Source of the DNA: Nitrospirota bacterium
GTDB taxonomy: Bacteria; Nitrospirota; Leptospirillia; Leptospirillales; Leptospirillaceae
DNA length: 64,000 nucleotides
Assembly: GCA_023481175.1 (NCBI GenBank)
Contig: JAMCWM010000024.1
Location: forward strand, 1 to 64,000
Direction of reading: 5' to 3'
Below are positions 54,799-63,130 of the stretch, one piece after another (the first letter of the stretch is position 1; each line of letters begins with the position of its first letter). The position numbers were made by a program, and so were the translations under genes. The notes beneath the pieces were generated by a model, which was not told the DNA's origin, did not search any database, and saw nothing but the letters and a program-made list of their open reading frames with translations.

Positions 54799-55918
54799 TG
54801 TCGAAAAGCTCCGGAAAGACCGGGAGGGAAATCACCTCACGGGAGAGTCGCTCGGAAATCGGAAGAGGAGGCGTCCCCGGCAGGAGGGCGGCAAAGGCTT
54901 CCTGACGATGCAGGGGGATCGGATAATAGACTTCAGTGCCGATCCCCCGTTCGGAAAGGAGGTTCCGTAACGCGTCCCGGCGACCTTCCCCTTCGATCCG
55001 GAGGGTGTATTGATGGTAGACATGGAAGCATTCAGGGAGGGACACGGGCGGGATAACTCCCGGGAGGTCCCGGAAGGCCTCGTTGTAGCGCCTTGCCAGC
55101 TCCCGTCGTCTCTCCGTCCACTCCCCCAGACGGGGAAGCTTGACCGAAAGAACCCGTGCCTGAAGGGCATCGAGCCGGGCATTGTATCCCATCTCTTCGT
55201 GTTCGTAGCGCTTGCGGCTACCGTGAACGCGCAGACGGAGAAGATGCTCCGCGAAGGCGGGATTTTCCGTCGTCACCATTCCTCCGTCACCGGCCCCGCC
55301 AAGATTCTTGGTGGGGAAAAAAGAATAGGCGGCCGCGTTGCTGAAAAGTCCCGGAGGGCGGTCGGCATGGCGAGCCCCGACCGACTGGCAGGCATCCTCG
55401 ACGATCCAGAGCCCATGGGAGCGGGCCACCCGGTACAATCCCTCCATATCCACCATCTGGCCATAAAGGTGAACCGCCATGACGCCCGCAAGCGGATGGT
55501 TTCCATGGCGGGTCAGAGGGCGGTCACCCGGACCGGGACGGGTCTCCTCACGCAAAAATCGATCGAGAATCTCCGGTGTCAGGAGGAAAGAGGACGGCTC
55601 CACGTCGAGGAAGACGGGAACCCCCCCCGCCAGGGAGATGGCGCTGGCGGAAGCAAAAAAAGTGAAAGAGGGAACCAGGACCCCCTGCCCCGGCAAGAGT
55701 CCAGAGGCGATCAGGGAGAGAACGAGGGCATCGGTTCCGGAGGAGACACCCACCGCCCGGGAGAGGCCGAATGTGCTGGCAAACTGACTTTCGAACTCGG
55801 AGACGGCCGGTCCGAGAATGAATTGCTGGCTTTTGAAAAGAGGAAGAGCGGCATCGAGAACCTCTTTTTCCATCGTGGCATACTGGCGGGTAAGATCGAA
55901 AAAGGGAACAGGAATCAT
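54749..55918 (-). CDS. DegT/DnrJ/EryC1-family aminotransferase
   Basis: A PLP-dependent sugar aminotransferase-type protein, 389 residues. The PLP lysine is in AYSFFPTKNLGGAGDGGM near residue 195, the Asp-containing VEDACQSVGARHAD precedes it, and GVSSGTDALVLSLIA is near the N-terminus. Such enzymes aminate keto-sugars for surface polysaccharides or antibiotics. It lies two bases after the TPR/LysM lipoprotein gene and overlaps bioD, an unusual combination with no other sugar genes nearby. Confidence 0.88.
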   Translation of the reverse strand: MIPVPFFDLTRQYATMEKEVLDAALPLFKSQQFILGPAVSEFESQFASTFGLSRAVGVSSGTDALVLSLIASGLLPGQGVLVPSFTFFASASAISLAGGVPVFLDVEPSSFLLTPEILDRFLREETRPGPGDRPLTRHGNHPLAGVMAVHLYGQMVDMEGLYRVARSHGLWIVEDACQSVGARHADRPPGLFSNAAAYSFFPTKNLGGAGDGGMVTTENPAFAEHLLRLRVHGSRKRYEHEEMGYNARLDALQARVLSVKLPRLGEWTERRRELARRYNEAFRDLPGVIPPVSLPECFHVYHQYTLRIEGEGRRDALRNLLSERGIGTEVYYPIPLHRQEAFAALLPGTPPLPISERLSREVISLPVFPELFDNEQERVIDAVRAFVGR

Positions 55919-55920
55919 GG

Positions 55921-58197
55921 TCAGGCGGCATCCGTGTCATAAGGGTGGATATTCCGGGTGAGGCCGGGAAAGAGAATCTCCCCCGACGGAAGCGTCGAAG
56001 CTCCGCGGGGGGATTTCCGGACAGTTCTCTGGGACGGGGAGAAGTGAGGAATCGTCAGGATCGCCCCCCACGGAAGGTCATTCGGGTTTTTTACGATCGC
56101 ACGGTTGGCCTTCTCGAGGAGGCGCCAGTATCGTGGAGACCCGTAGACCGACGCCTTGGCTGCAATGGACTGGAGCGTGTCCCCCGACTCCACCCGATAA
56201 AGCCTGAGGGGACCCGAAGGAGGGTGAAGAGTGACCCAGAGGCGGACCGCCTTCCTGAGATCGGCGATGAAGGCCGGATCCTCCCTAAGATACCAGGCCA
56301 GGTAGCGAAGAACCCTCTTGTGGCGAAGAGGATGGATCATGATGGATTCCCGCATATGGGCCTTCGAGCGGGAAAGGAGATAATCCGGAAGAGATCCGGA
56401 AGGAGGAGATGCGCCCTTGGGGAGAAGGAAGGAAAGCAGGAGAGTCTTTCTGTCGGAAGAAAGAGAATGATTTTCGATATCCATGGCCAGATGATGTTCG
56501 ATACGCCCTTCGTGGTCGAGGACGGTGGGGTCGTGCGGCATGGAGGTGAGGGCCCGGGTTTCTTCCCGGATCGCCTTCAGGAAATGGCCCTGACGGTCAT
56601 ACAGCCAGCCCAGGCTGTCCCGGTAGGCCCCGTTTTTCGGGTCGAGGGTCAGGGCATGGAGAATCATGTATCGGGCCTTGACCAGGTCGCCGTGCTCGAT
56701 GACCTCGGTGTAGCCAAGATAATTCAGTGCATCGGCAAATCCTTTATCGATGGCAAGGGTCTTTTTCAGAAGGGCGACGACACGAGGCAGATAACGCTTG
56801 TGATCCCACTGGTCGTAGAGGATGGCCTTGTTGAATATCAGGATCGGGTTCCTGGCCGAAAGCCGTTCGGCCCTCTCTAGGGCCTTCAGGGCTTCGGGAA
56901 ACTTTTTCTGGTCCATATAGGCCAGGGCGATGGAAAAGGAAATTTCCCAGCGTTCCGGAGAGAGGCTCTTCGCATCCTTGAGATATAAAAGGGCTTTGGG
57001 GCTGTTGTCCAGTCTCCTGTAGAGGTCACCGAGATCATAGGCCCCCTCGTAGAGATTGGGAAACCTGCGGATCATCAGGCGGTAGGTGGCGATCGCCCGG
57101 GTGAAATGAAGCGACTTCTCATAGACCGAACCCAGGAAAGAGAGAAGACGCGGATCTTCCGGATGGCTTCGAAGAATCTCCTCGATCTGCCGGATCGCCT
57201 CGTCATACCGGCTTTCCTGAACAAGAAGGGAGGAGAGAATCAGGGGAAGACGGCTGTTCTGGGGGTGTTCCCCGATGGCTCTTTTCAGAAGGAGAACGGC
57301 CTCCGGGTATTTTTCGAGGGAAAAATACGTCTTGAGAAGCTTGACCTCGAGATCGATGCGTCCGACTTCCTGCAGGGAAAGAAGCCTTTCGTAGTTTTCC
57401 CGGGCATTCTCCCATTCCCCCTTTCGGGAGTAGATGTCTCCGAGTGACTCGAGGGCGGGAGCGAAGCGGGGGTTCCGAGAGAGGGAGAGCTTGTAGAGGG
57501 AAATCGCCTTGGAGTCGTCCCCAGCCCGTTCATAACGAAAGCCGAGATAAAAGGGAAGATAGGCGGACCGGGAGCTTTTCTTCACGCCCTCCTCCAGGAC
57601 CGCCATCGACTTCTGATTGTCTCCCAGCTTCGAATAGATGTCTGAGAGAGCGATATAGGCCTCGTCCTTCAGCGGATCCAGTTCGAGAACATGATCCCTG
57701 TAAACCGGAACGATTTTTTTGAGAAACGACTTCTGAATCGAGGGGTCTGTCTCCTTCAGGGCCTCTAGCTGGAGCAGTGTTCCCAGGAGAAGCCATGGCT
57801 TGAGGCGGTTCGGATGGGCGTGAGCGAGATCCTCCGCAGCCTTTGTGGCCGCGGAAAGATTTCCCGTCTTGGCGAGGACCCTGGCCTCGAGAAGACCAAG
57901 ATAGACTGACCTTGGCTTGTAGGCCAGGGCCTTTCGAACTTCGTCCAGGGCCAGGAAAGGGTTGCCGAGAGTCAGGGCAATATCGGCCTGGACTTCATGG
58001 TAATAGGCCTGCCAGGGGTAAGGAGGGTCGAGATGGCCGACCTTTCCCATCCCGATTCTGGTTTCCTGTCGGACCCCGGCCTTTGTCCCGGTTGCGGCGG
58101 ATTCGTCCGGTCGGGGGTGTCCGGCCGTCTGGCAGGAGGCCAAAAGAAGGCATGCCGCCATGGCGAGATATCCTCGAAAAAAAAGGGACCGGATCAT
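55921..58197 (-). CDS. TPR-repeat lipoprotein with C-terminal LysM domain
   Basis: From the ATG at 58197 (GAGG upstream) the 758-residue product has a lipoprotein signal (MAACLLLASCQTAG, lipid Cys at about 19), about twelve tetratricopeptide repeats over residues ~90-570, and a LysM peptidoglycan-binding domain near the C-terminus (YRVESGDTLQSIAAKASVYG). It is probably anchored in the outer membrane facing the periplasm and touching the wall, as an assembly scaffold. Co-transcribed with a DegT-type aminotransferase and bioD. Confidence 0.85.
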   Translation of the reverse strand: MIRSLFFRGYLAMAACLLLASCQTAGHPRPDESAATGTKAGVRQETRIGMGKVGHLDPPYPWQAYYHEVQADIALTLGNPFLALDEVRKALAYKPRSVYLGLLEARVLAKTGNLSAATKAAEDLAHAHPNRLKPWLLLGTLLQLEALKETDPSIQKSFLKKIVPVYRDHVLELDPLKDEAYIALSDIYSKLGDNQKSMAVLEEGVKKSSRSAYLPFYLGFRYERAGDDSKAISLYKLSLSRNPRFAPALESLGDIYSRKGEWENARENYERLLSLQEVGRIDLEVKLLKTYFSLEKYPEAVLLLKRAIGEHPQNSRLPLILSSLLVQESRYDEAIRQIEEILRSHPEDPRLLSFLGSVYEKSLHFTRAIATYRLMIRRFPNLYEGAYDLGDLYRRLDNSPKALLYLKDAKSLSPERWEISFSIALAYMDQKKFPEALKALERAERLSARNPILIFNKAILYDQWDHKRYLPRVVALLKKTLAIDKGFADALNYLGYTEVIEHGDLVKARYMILHALTLDPKNGAYRDSLGWLYDRQGHFLKAIREETRALTSMPHDPTVLDHEGRIEHHLAMDIENHSLSSDRKTLLLSFLLPKGASPPSGSLPDYLLSRSKAHMRESIMIHPLRHKRVLRYLAWYLREDPAFIADLRKAVRLWVTLHPPSGPLRLYRVESGDTLQSIAAKASVYGSPRYWRLLEKANRAIVKNPNDLPWGAILTIPHFSPSQRTVRKSPRGASTLPSGEILFPGLTRNIHPYDTDAA

Positions 58198-58261
58198 TGA
58201 AACCTCATTAGGTTGAGGCCGGCAAAAACCGGCAGACGTCAGGACTGACAGACATTCCGGT

Positions 58262-58918
58262 CTAGCGTACGGGAGAGGCTGGTCGCGTCTGGACCTCTCG
58301 CATGTCACCTCCCAGGACCGCCCCCGGAACATAGTCGTAAACCTTTTCGGTGACGACGGGACGGACTGTCACTGTCGCCGAAGCGTAGGCAAACCCCACA
58401 ACTTTCTGAGAGGCATTCAGAAGGCCTGCCAGGGATCCGGGCCAAGTCGCCTGGACCGAAACAACGGAAAAGAAATTGCCAAGGTCGTTTCTTGCCGTGA
58501 CCATTCCTCCCCGGCAGTCGAGAAAGGGGATCGACTTTCTGACAGGAAGCCTGAACCCCGTGGAAATCGTGAGAAACACCCCCTCCTGAACGCTCTGTTC
58601 GAAGAGGTAGACATTGCGATGTCCCTCCCTGACGAGACGATACCTCAGAGGAAGGGACGGCTCCGATGAAGTTGTCCAGAACCCCCTCGCCCCGTTCCAT
58701 TCCCCGTATCCAGGAAGAAGGGTCATCAGGGCTTTCTTGCTGTCCTGTAGCAGAATATGGATTCCTCCCAGGGACCTGGAAGAACTTCCTGGAACCGCAA
58801 GAATCCTTCCGGATCTGAATCCCAGACGCTGACGACATCCCTCGATCGGAAGAAGATAGAGCAGGAGAAAGGCATTCTGGTTCACGGTCCCGCCATTCTT
58901 AAAGGCTCTTCGTGACAT
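58262..58918 (-). CDS. Hypothetical protein, 218 residues
   Basis: Not recognised. A short hydrophobic stretch (NAFLLLYLLPIEGC) near residues 16-29 could be a signal peptide or lipobox-like end. The rest is beta-rich with no catalytic motif visible. Starts are ambiguous: TTG 58927, ATG 58918 (used; GGAG twelve bases upstream) or GTG 58885. Same strand as the TPR lipoprotein 64 nt downstream, so a shared envelope role is plausible. Confidence 0.5.
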   Translation of the reverse strand: MSRRAFKNGGTVNQNAFLLLYLLPIEGCRQRLGFRSGRILAVPGSSSRSLGGIHILLQDSKKALMTLLPGYGEWNGARGFWTTSSEPSLPLRYRLVREGHRNVYLFEQSVQEGVFLTISTGFRLPVRKSIPFLDCRGGMVTARNDLGNFFSVVSVQATWPGSLAGLLNASQKVVGFAYASATVTVRPVVTEKVYDYVPGAVLGGDMREVQTRPASPVR

Positions 58919-59059
58919 TTGCCGCAACAGCTCCGAGAAATCATTCTATCACAATGGTCCCCATCGAGAGAATCTTTCTCTGCCTCCCCGGCAGGGGATC
59001 AATGGAGACGGGGCCCAGGGAAGGCATGATGTCCGATTCTCTCCGTCAGGAAGTTTCTG

Positions 59060-59737
59060 TCATTTGTTCCGGGCGATCTGCCCCCTGTACCGGGAGAGAA
59101 AAAGATTCATCTTTATCCTGTCCAGGATAGAAAGCGGAAGAATCCGGCGCCAGGCCAGAAGAACGATCGGATCCTTGAAGCGGGATTTCACCAGGATCAC
59201 GGCATATCCGATCTTTTGCTGCTGAAGAAATCCCTCGGAAGAAGCGTCATTGCTGGCAATACCGTGCAGTGTCCCGATTGTCGGGGAAGATGTCCGCGAT
59301 GGATCATAAAATATAATAATATTTCCCCGATGAATCACGTTCACGATCGTGCAGGGGGAAAGAGAAGCGTACTCGAGATCGTTCCTTGGAATATAGGTCT
59401 CCGTCATCAGTCCCGAGGTGGGAGGGTTCGAGTTGTAACGGAAGCCTCGACATTGCTCAGGGTCGATAGTCACCTGATGTCCCTGTTCGGGATATCGGAG
59501 GATTCCGGAGCGGATTGGCTTGAATGGCTGATTGCTTCCTCCCCCGAAGGCCCCCATCATCGGCATGAAAGGGGTTCCTCCCGGATTCGCCCCGTTTGAG
59601 CTGTCCGCCCACAGAGGATGCGGGGCCTTGAAAAAAAAGAAAAGAAGCGATAGGAATAAAGGGATGAACAGACCTGATCGTTTCTCCCTCCGTTTTTGAC
59701 CGGCCTTGGCAGGCAAAAAACGGAAGAAAAAACCCAT
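59060..59737 (-). CDS. Hypothetical exported protein
   Basis: Not recognised. From the ATG at 59737 the 225-residue product has a long basic N-terminus, a hydrophobic core (IPLFLSLLFFFF) and a cleavage-like HPLWA-DS. A glycine/methionine-rich patch (PFMPMMGAFGGGS) follows, then a compact domain with two cysteines (EQCRGFRYN; SPCTIVNVI). No ribosome site supports the ATG. The start abuts the divergent gene at 59739 with no room for promoters, so at least one of the two starts is wrong. Confidence 0.5.
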   Translation of the reverse strand: MGFFFRFLPAKAGQKRREKRSGLFIPLFLSLLFFFFKAPHPLWADSSNGANPGGTPFMPMMGAFGGGSNQPFKPIRSGILRYPEQGHQVTIDPEQCRGFRYNSNPPTSGLMTETYIPRNDLEYASLSPCTIVNVIHRGNIIIFYDPSRTSSPTIGTLHGIASNDASSEGFLQQQKIGYAVILVKSRFKDPIVLLAWRRILPLSILDRIKMNLFLSRYRGQIARNK

Positions 59738-59738
59738 C

Positions 59739-60281
59739 TTGAAGGAGCCTCTCATCAAGAGATCGTTCATTCTCCGAAGTCTTCTTGCCATCGTTCTTCT
59801 TGCCTCCCTTCTTCTCCCAAATGGTCCCGGGAATTCGACAGGATTTGCCGATGCCCTTCCCGATATCTTTGGTGAGTATATACCGGGGGCGGTCCCGGGT
59901 TCCAATGCCCCCTATTCTTTCGGCCAGGGGTGGGGAGGCGGGGTCGATTGGAACGCTTTCGTAACCGGCTCTCTTTTTGTTCGCGGTGGCGTCCAGGTTG
60001 TCAATTTCGTCGCACCCGGGATCTTTCTCCTTCCCATTTCTGCAGGAGCCGGATACCGCTTCACGGAAGGGTCGCCAGGAGACTTTTATGGCGTGGCAGA
60101 TATCGGGGTTGCCCCGGCTTTCTACCCTGGGGGCTCCTCGACCCAATCCTACTACGACATAGGCGTCGGATATTCCTTTACTCGCGTCTTCGCAGAATTC
60201 AAGTTGGCCATCCTTCCCGGAACGAACTATGGAAACGGAACCTTTCTTTACTTTCCCCTGACCCTCGGGATCCACCTGTAA
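59739..60281 (+). CDS. Predicted small outer-membrane beta-barrel protein
   Basis: A ~180-residue product with a signal peptide (basic start, hydrophobic RSLLAIVLLASLLLP, cleavage near GFADA). Alternating amphipathic strands follow (FVTGSLFVRGGVQVVNFV; SAGAGYRFTEG; YYDIGVGYSFTRVFAEFKLA) up to a C-terminal LTLGIHL, the pattern of small outer-membrane barrels. The start is uncertain: the TTG at 59739 lacks a ribosome site, while AAGGAG at 59742-59747 is followed six bases later by ATC rather than a usual start. Family unknown. Confidence 0.6.
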   Translation: MKEPLIKRSFILRSLLAIVLLASLLLPNGPGNSTGFADALPDIFGEYIPGAVPGSNAPYSFGQGWGGGVDWNAFVTGSLFVRGGVQVVNFVAPGIFLLPISAGAGYRFTEGSPGDFYGVADIGVAPAFYPGGSSTQSYYDIGVGYSFTRVFAEFKLAILPGTNYGNGTFLYFPLTLGIHL

Positions 60282-60400
60282 TCCACCCCTCCCCGATATC
60301 CTGGCCTCCCGTAAATCCACACCCTATAAAACATAAAAAATATTAATATATTAAAAAGGAAGGCATGGGAAGGGGTGGCTAAAGAACAACGGAAAATCAC

Positions 60401-60423
60401 TTCACGCGCGTGATGCGCGTGAA
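60401..60423. repeat. Perfect 9-bp inverted repeat, possible operator
   Basis: TTCACGCGC (60401-60409) and GCGCGTGAA (60415-60423) are perfectly complementary with a five-base loop. No T-run follows on either strand, so it is not a classical terminator. It lies in the 374-base gene-free gap before the zinc-ribbon gene, which otherwise holds an AT-rich patch at 60320-60360. Confidence 0.5.
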
Positions 60424-60595
60424 CCAGAAGGACGTTCTCTCCCCTCCCCTGATTTCCGGGGCCCTTCGAAGAAGATGCCCGTGGATCCTAAAAATCCAGG
60501 ACATTTTCTGATGACCGGGACCAGGACATCCCTCCTTCCACCTCCAAGCGTCCTGCAGTTTTGGTCAGAGGCCGCTCACAAAAATGCAGGCGCAT

Positions 60596-60625
60596 TTGAC
60601 AGACTCAATTCTTCCCCGATAAAAT
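60596..60625 (+). promoter_or_regulatory. Sigma70 promoter for the zinc-ribbon gene
   Basis: TTGACA (60596-60601) and TAAAAT (60620-60625) with an 18-base spacer, about 30 bases before the start codon. A near-consensus promoter. Confidence 0.65.
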
Positions 60626-60655
60626 ATACTCTGCACCAAAGAAAGCGAGGCGTTT

Positions 60656-60835
60656 ATGCAAAATGCAAAAACGTTCCTTGTCGAGTGCGAGATTTGTGAC
60701 CGGGTTTCAACTGTAACGTCCAGTCGGGAAGCGGGCCTTTATATATGCTCGTCCTGCTGGAATGACTTCAAAAATCTGGCGCACCACACCCCCAAGGAAC
60801 ACAATCCCCAATCCGGCCACCCCGAACGTTCCTAG
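60656..60835 (+). CDS. Small zinc-ribbon protein, 59 residues
   Basis: A short gene reading MQNAKTFLVECEICDRVSTV with CEIC at residues 11-14 and CSSC at 31-34, the two knuckles of a zinc ribbon, then a His/Pro-rich tail (HHTPKEHNPQ). Supported by a strong promoter at 60596-60625 and GAGG nine bases before the ATG. It ends four bases into the convergent pseudopilin gene. Such mini-ribbons often bind nucleic acid or serve as small regulators; nothing more can be said. Confidence 0.65.
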   Translation: MQNAKTFLVECEICDRVSTVTSSREAGLYICSSCWNDFKNLAHHTPKEHNPQSGHPERS

Positions 60836-61563
60836 TTCCCGGTGGACCCGGATCCTTCCGGGATCTGATTTCCCCCTCCCTGATTCTGGTTCAGAGTTGA
60901 TTGCGGAATCTGAACCTCTTCAAAAAAATTCTCTTTTTTTCCTTTTTCGTCCATGACAACGATGTCAAATCTCGCCAGAAGCGGAAGGGCATGGCTTTGA
61001 ACGGAATTCCAGCGGTCTGTCCAGAGCATCCCGTCAAAATACCGGATTCTGAGAGACCAGACGTGGCCAAGAAGCTTTTCGGGGATGACTGCCTGCGTTC
61101 CATAGGAAAGAAGATTGGTGTTCTGTTCATGCACAAGAGTAAATAAAGAAGATCCGGCCCGTTTGAACAGCAGATATTGGACCCCTTCAAGATGGGAGAC
61201 TGGCGAGGACTGGCTGAGCCTCGTTTGGGCAAGCGTCGTGAAAAGGAGTGAGTCCGTATCCCTGTTGTGCATATGATTGGGAAATCCGATAAAGTTCGTC
61301 AGTGGATCATTCGGATTCAGATAGGCGCCCAGGAGTTCTTCTCGCAGGAGATACCTGATAATTTCCATTTTTTTTTCAAAGCGGCTTCCTGATTCGACCG
61401 AGGTGATCGTCTGTTCGGTCTGTCGGATTGCCACGAAAAGAAGACCCAGGATCACCGAAAGGATTCCGAAGGCGACCAATACCTCCATCAGCGTAAATCC
61501 AGCGTCGGAATGGGAGGGCGAGGCAGAATCCCCAGGGGAAGTCTCAGGGGATATTCGAAACAT
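60832..61563 (-). CDS. GspJ-like minor pseudopilin
   Basis: A 243-residue protein with a type IV prepilin signal DAGFTLMEVLVAFGIL around residue 21, cut after Gly by prepilin peptidase, followed by a hydrophobic helix and a globular domain. Position after an I-like and an H-like gene and its size suggest the J subunit of a type II secretion or type IV pilus tip. It overlaps the preceding gene by 20 bases. No secretion ATPase or secretin is in view. Confidence 0.78.
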   Translation of the reverse strand: MFRISPETSPGDSASPSHSDAGFTLMEVLVAFGILSVILGLLFVAIRQTEQTITSVESGSRFEKKMEIIRYLLREELLGAYLNPNDPLTNFIGFPNHMHNRDTDSLLFTTLAQTRLSQSSPVSHLEGVQYLLFKRAGSSLFTLVHEQNTNLLSYGTQAVIPEKLLGHVWSLRIRYFDGMLWTDRWNSVQSHALPLLARFDIVVMDEKGKKENFFEEVQIPQSTLNQNQGGGNQIPEGSGSTGN

Positions 61564-61918
61564 AGGTCACCAGCGAAAAGGAACGGGCTTCGGAGTTTTT
61601 TCCGTGCCGGACTGTAAGTCGGACCTGCCGGACGATGGGGATGGGAGACGGAGAGACCTCCTCGATCCACCGGTAGTTATGGTAGGGAGCCTTGAATCGT
61701 CCCGACAGGGTTCCTGGTGGAGCAAATCCGCGGGCTACGATTTCTGCCAGCTTCATGTTTGCAAGATCGACCATACGGAGCCTGAGTCGAACCTCCTCGT
61801 TCATACGGACCGTCTGGGAACGGGCGGCGAGCAAAGTCAGCGCAGCTACGGAAAAGATAAACAAGGCAACCATAACCTCAATCAACGTAAATCCCGCCTC
61901 CCTCCTCCTCTTTCCCAT
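61544..61918 (-). CDS. GspI-like minor pseudopilin
   Basis: The ATG at 61918 has AGGGAG directly upstream. The 124-residue product begins MGKRRREAGFTLIEVMVALF, a textbook prepilin leader with the +5 Glu, and keeps the short length of GspI. It lies seven bases after the H-like gene and overlaps the J-like gene. An open frame reaches 35 codons further up but only through the preceding gene. Confidence 0.8.
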   Translation of the reverse strand: MGKRRREAGFTLIEVMVALFIFSVAALTLLAARSQTVRMNEEVRLRLRMVDLANMKLAEIVARGFAPPGTLSGRFKAPYHNYRWIEEVSPSPIPIVRQVRLTVRHGKNSEARSFSLVTYVSNIP

Positions 61919-61925
61919 CCGCTCC

Positions 61926-62504
61926 CTACTGATCAAGGGCATCCTCCAGAGACGGGATTTCCCCGGAGGGAGGCCCATAAAATGGGGGCATCTTTTCCGC
62001 ACGGTATTCCCCGGGATAGACATGGATCCGACCCGTAAGGGGCCGGATCACGATCGTCATGCGGTCACCACGAGGTCCGCTCAAAAAAATCGTGGTGGAC
62101 TCCACCGCTCCGCTGGGAAAAAATTGAGTAAAAGTTTTTCCATCGTGAACCTTCCCTTCGTGCAAAACCATGACCTCCGAAAGTGTGATTCCTTTCGGGA
62201 GGTCATGGGCTTTCAAACCCGCACCAACGAGAGAAATCAGATTTCCCGATGGAGCCACCTCGCTTGCAGAAATACGTCCCCGGTCCAGATCATAGTCAAG
62301 GCGAACCATGCGCTGAGTTGAAATGGCTCTCCACTGAAGCTCCCGAACTTCGCCCACGATCTCTCTTGTCGTTTTGGCAAGATCCCCGGGCTTGTGAAAG
62401 GAAAGCTTCGGACCAATGATGAGGGCCACGAGAGTAACAAGAAAGAGGACCACCATGATTTCGAGAAGAGTGAATCCTGAAGAAGGAGAAGGCCTTTCAA
62501 TCAT
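61926..62504 (-). CDS. GspH-like minor pseudopilin
   Basis: The 192-residue protein begins MIERPSPSSGFTLLEIMVVL, a prepilin leader with +5 Glu and hydrophobic helix, then a GspH/FimT-type C-terminal domain with ITLSEVMVLHEGKV and FFPSGAVESTTIFLSG. It is first in the H-I-J-like series and lies just after the terminator of the cold-shock gene, so it should have its own promoter near 62505-62530, not identified. Confidence 0.8.
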   Translation of the reverse strand: MIERPSPSSGFTLLEIMVVLFLVTLVALIIGPKLSFHKPGDLAKTTREIVGEVRELQWRAISTQRMVRLDYDLDRGRISASEVAPSGNLISLVGAGLKAHDLPKGITLSEVMVLHEGKVHDGKTFTQFFPSGAVESTTIFLSGPRGDRMTIVIRPLTGRIHVYPGEYRAEKMPPFYGPPSGEIPSLEDALDQ

Positions 62505-62531
62505 GGACTCTCCCCTATGGGATGAGGGACG

Positions 62532-62564
62532 AAAAAAAAGGAGAACTCCTTTCGGAGCTCTCCT
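62532..62564 (-). terminator. Rho-independent terminator downstream of the cold-shock gene
   Basis: On the minus strand AGGAGAGCTCC, a GAAA loop and GGAGTTCTCCT form an 11-bp stem (one wobble/mismatch), followed by eight T. It separates the cold-shock gene from the pseudopilin series. Confidence 0.85.
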
Positions 62565-62696
62565 CTGATGAAGGTATCATAAGAGTATGTATAATGACTT
62601 TTGATCCTAGCCGTTCTTTTCAACCTTAAGGTACTGTCATTACCTCGATGATAAAAGACGCCGCAGGAACATCAGTCTTACACTCCCCTAAGCAGC

Positions 62697-62897
62697 CTAA
62701 TCCTTGGTGACGTTGGCTGCCTGCGGTCCTTTGGGGCCCTGGGTGATTTCAAACTCCACAGCCTGCCCCTCGTCGAGGGTCTTGAAACCCTGCGTCTGGA
62801 TGGCGGAATAGTGGACAAAAATGTCTTCACCGTTTTCCTGAGAGATGAAACCGTAGCCCTTGTTGGCGTTGAACCACTTGACTTTACCTTTTGCCAT
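62697..62897 (-). CDS. cspA: Cold-shock domain protein
   Basis: A 66-residue single-stranded nucleic-acid-binding protein with RNP1 KGYGFI and RNP2 DIFVHYSAI, full length for the Csp family. GGAGG lies ahead of the ATG. A near-consensus promoter at 63037-63065 predicts a leader of about 130 nt, typical for csp messages that fold differently at low temperature. The gene symbol denotes family, not a specific paralogue. Confidence 0.95.
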   Translation of the reverse strand: MAKGKVKWFNANKGYGFISQENGEDIFVHYSAIQTQGFKTLDEGQAVEFEITQGPKGPQAANVTKD

Positions 62898-63036
62898 GCG
62901 AATACCTCCGGTTGAAACAATGATTGTTACAAAACATGGGGATACGTCCTTTCTGCGATAGGCCTGAAGAAGGTTCCTTGAAGAAACTTCTTAAAGACAT
63001 CACCCCGGACATCCATTATGGGACCCCATGATCGGA

Positions 63037-63065
63037 ATTCTATCCCTTCTTCTCATCCTTGTCAA
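63037..63065 (-). promoter_or_regulatory. Strong sigma70 promoter with long leader for the cold-shock gene
   Basis: On the minus strand TTGACA (63065-63060) and TAGAAT (63042-63037) with a 17-base spacer. The leader of about 130 bases contains an AAGAAGTTTCTTC inverted segment near 62969-62990. Confidence 0.75.
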
Positions 63066-63130
63066 TAGAATCGCGACAGGTCCAAAGCTTAGAAAAAAAC
63101 GCCTCGAAAAGGACACCCTGAGATGAAAGC

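Noticed and set aside
60475-60699. 74-codon plus-strand frame before the zinc-ribbon gene
   Set aside because: It runs through the promoter at 60596-60625 in another frame, has no homology, and the zinc-ribbon frame is clearly better.
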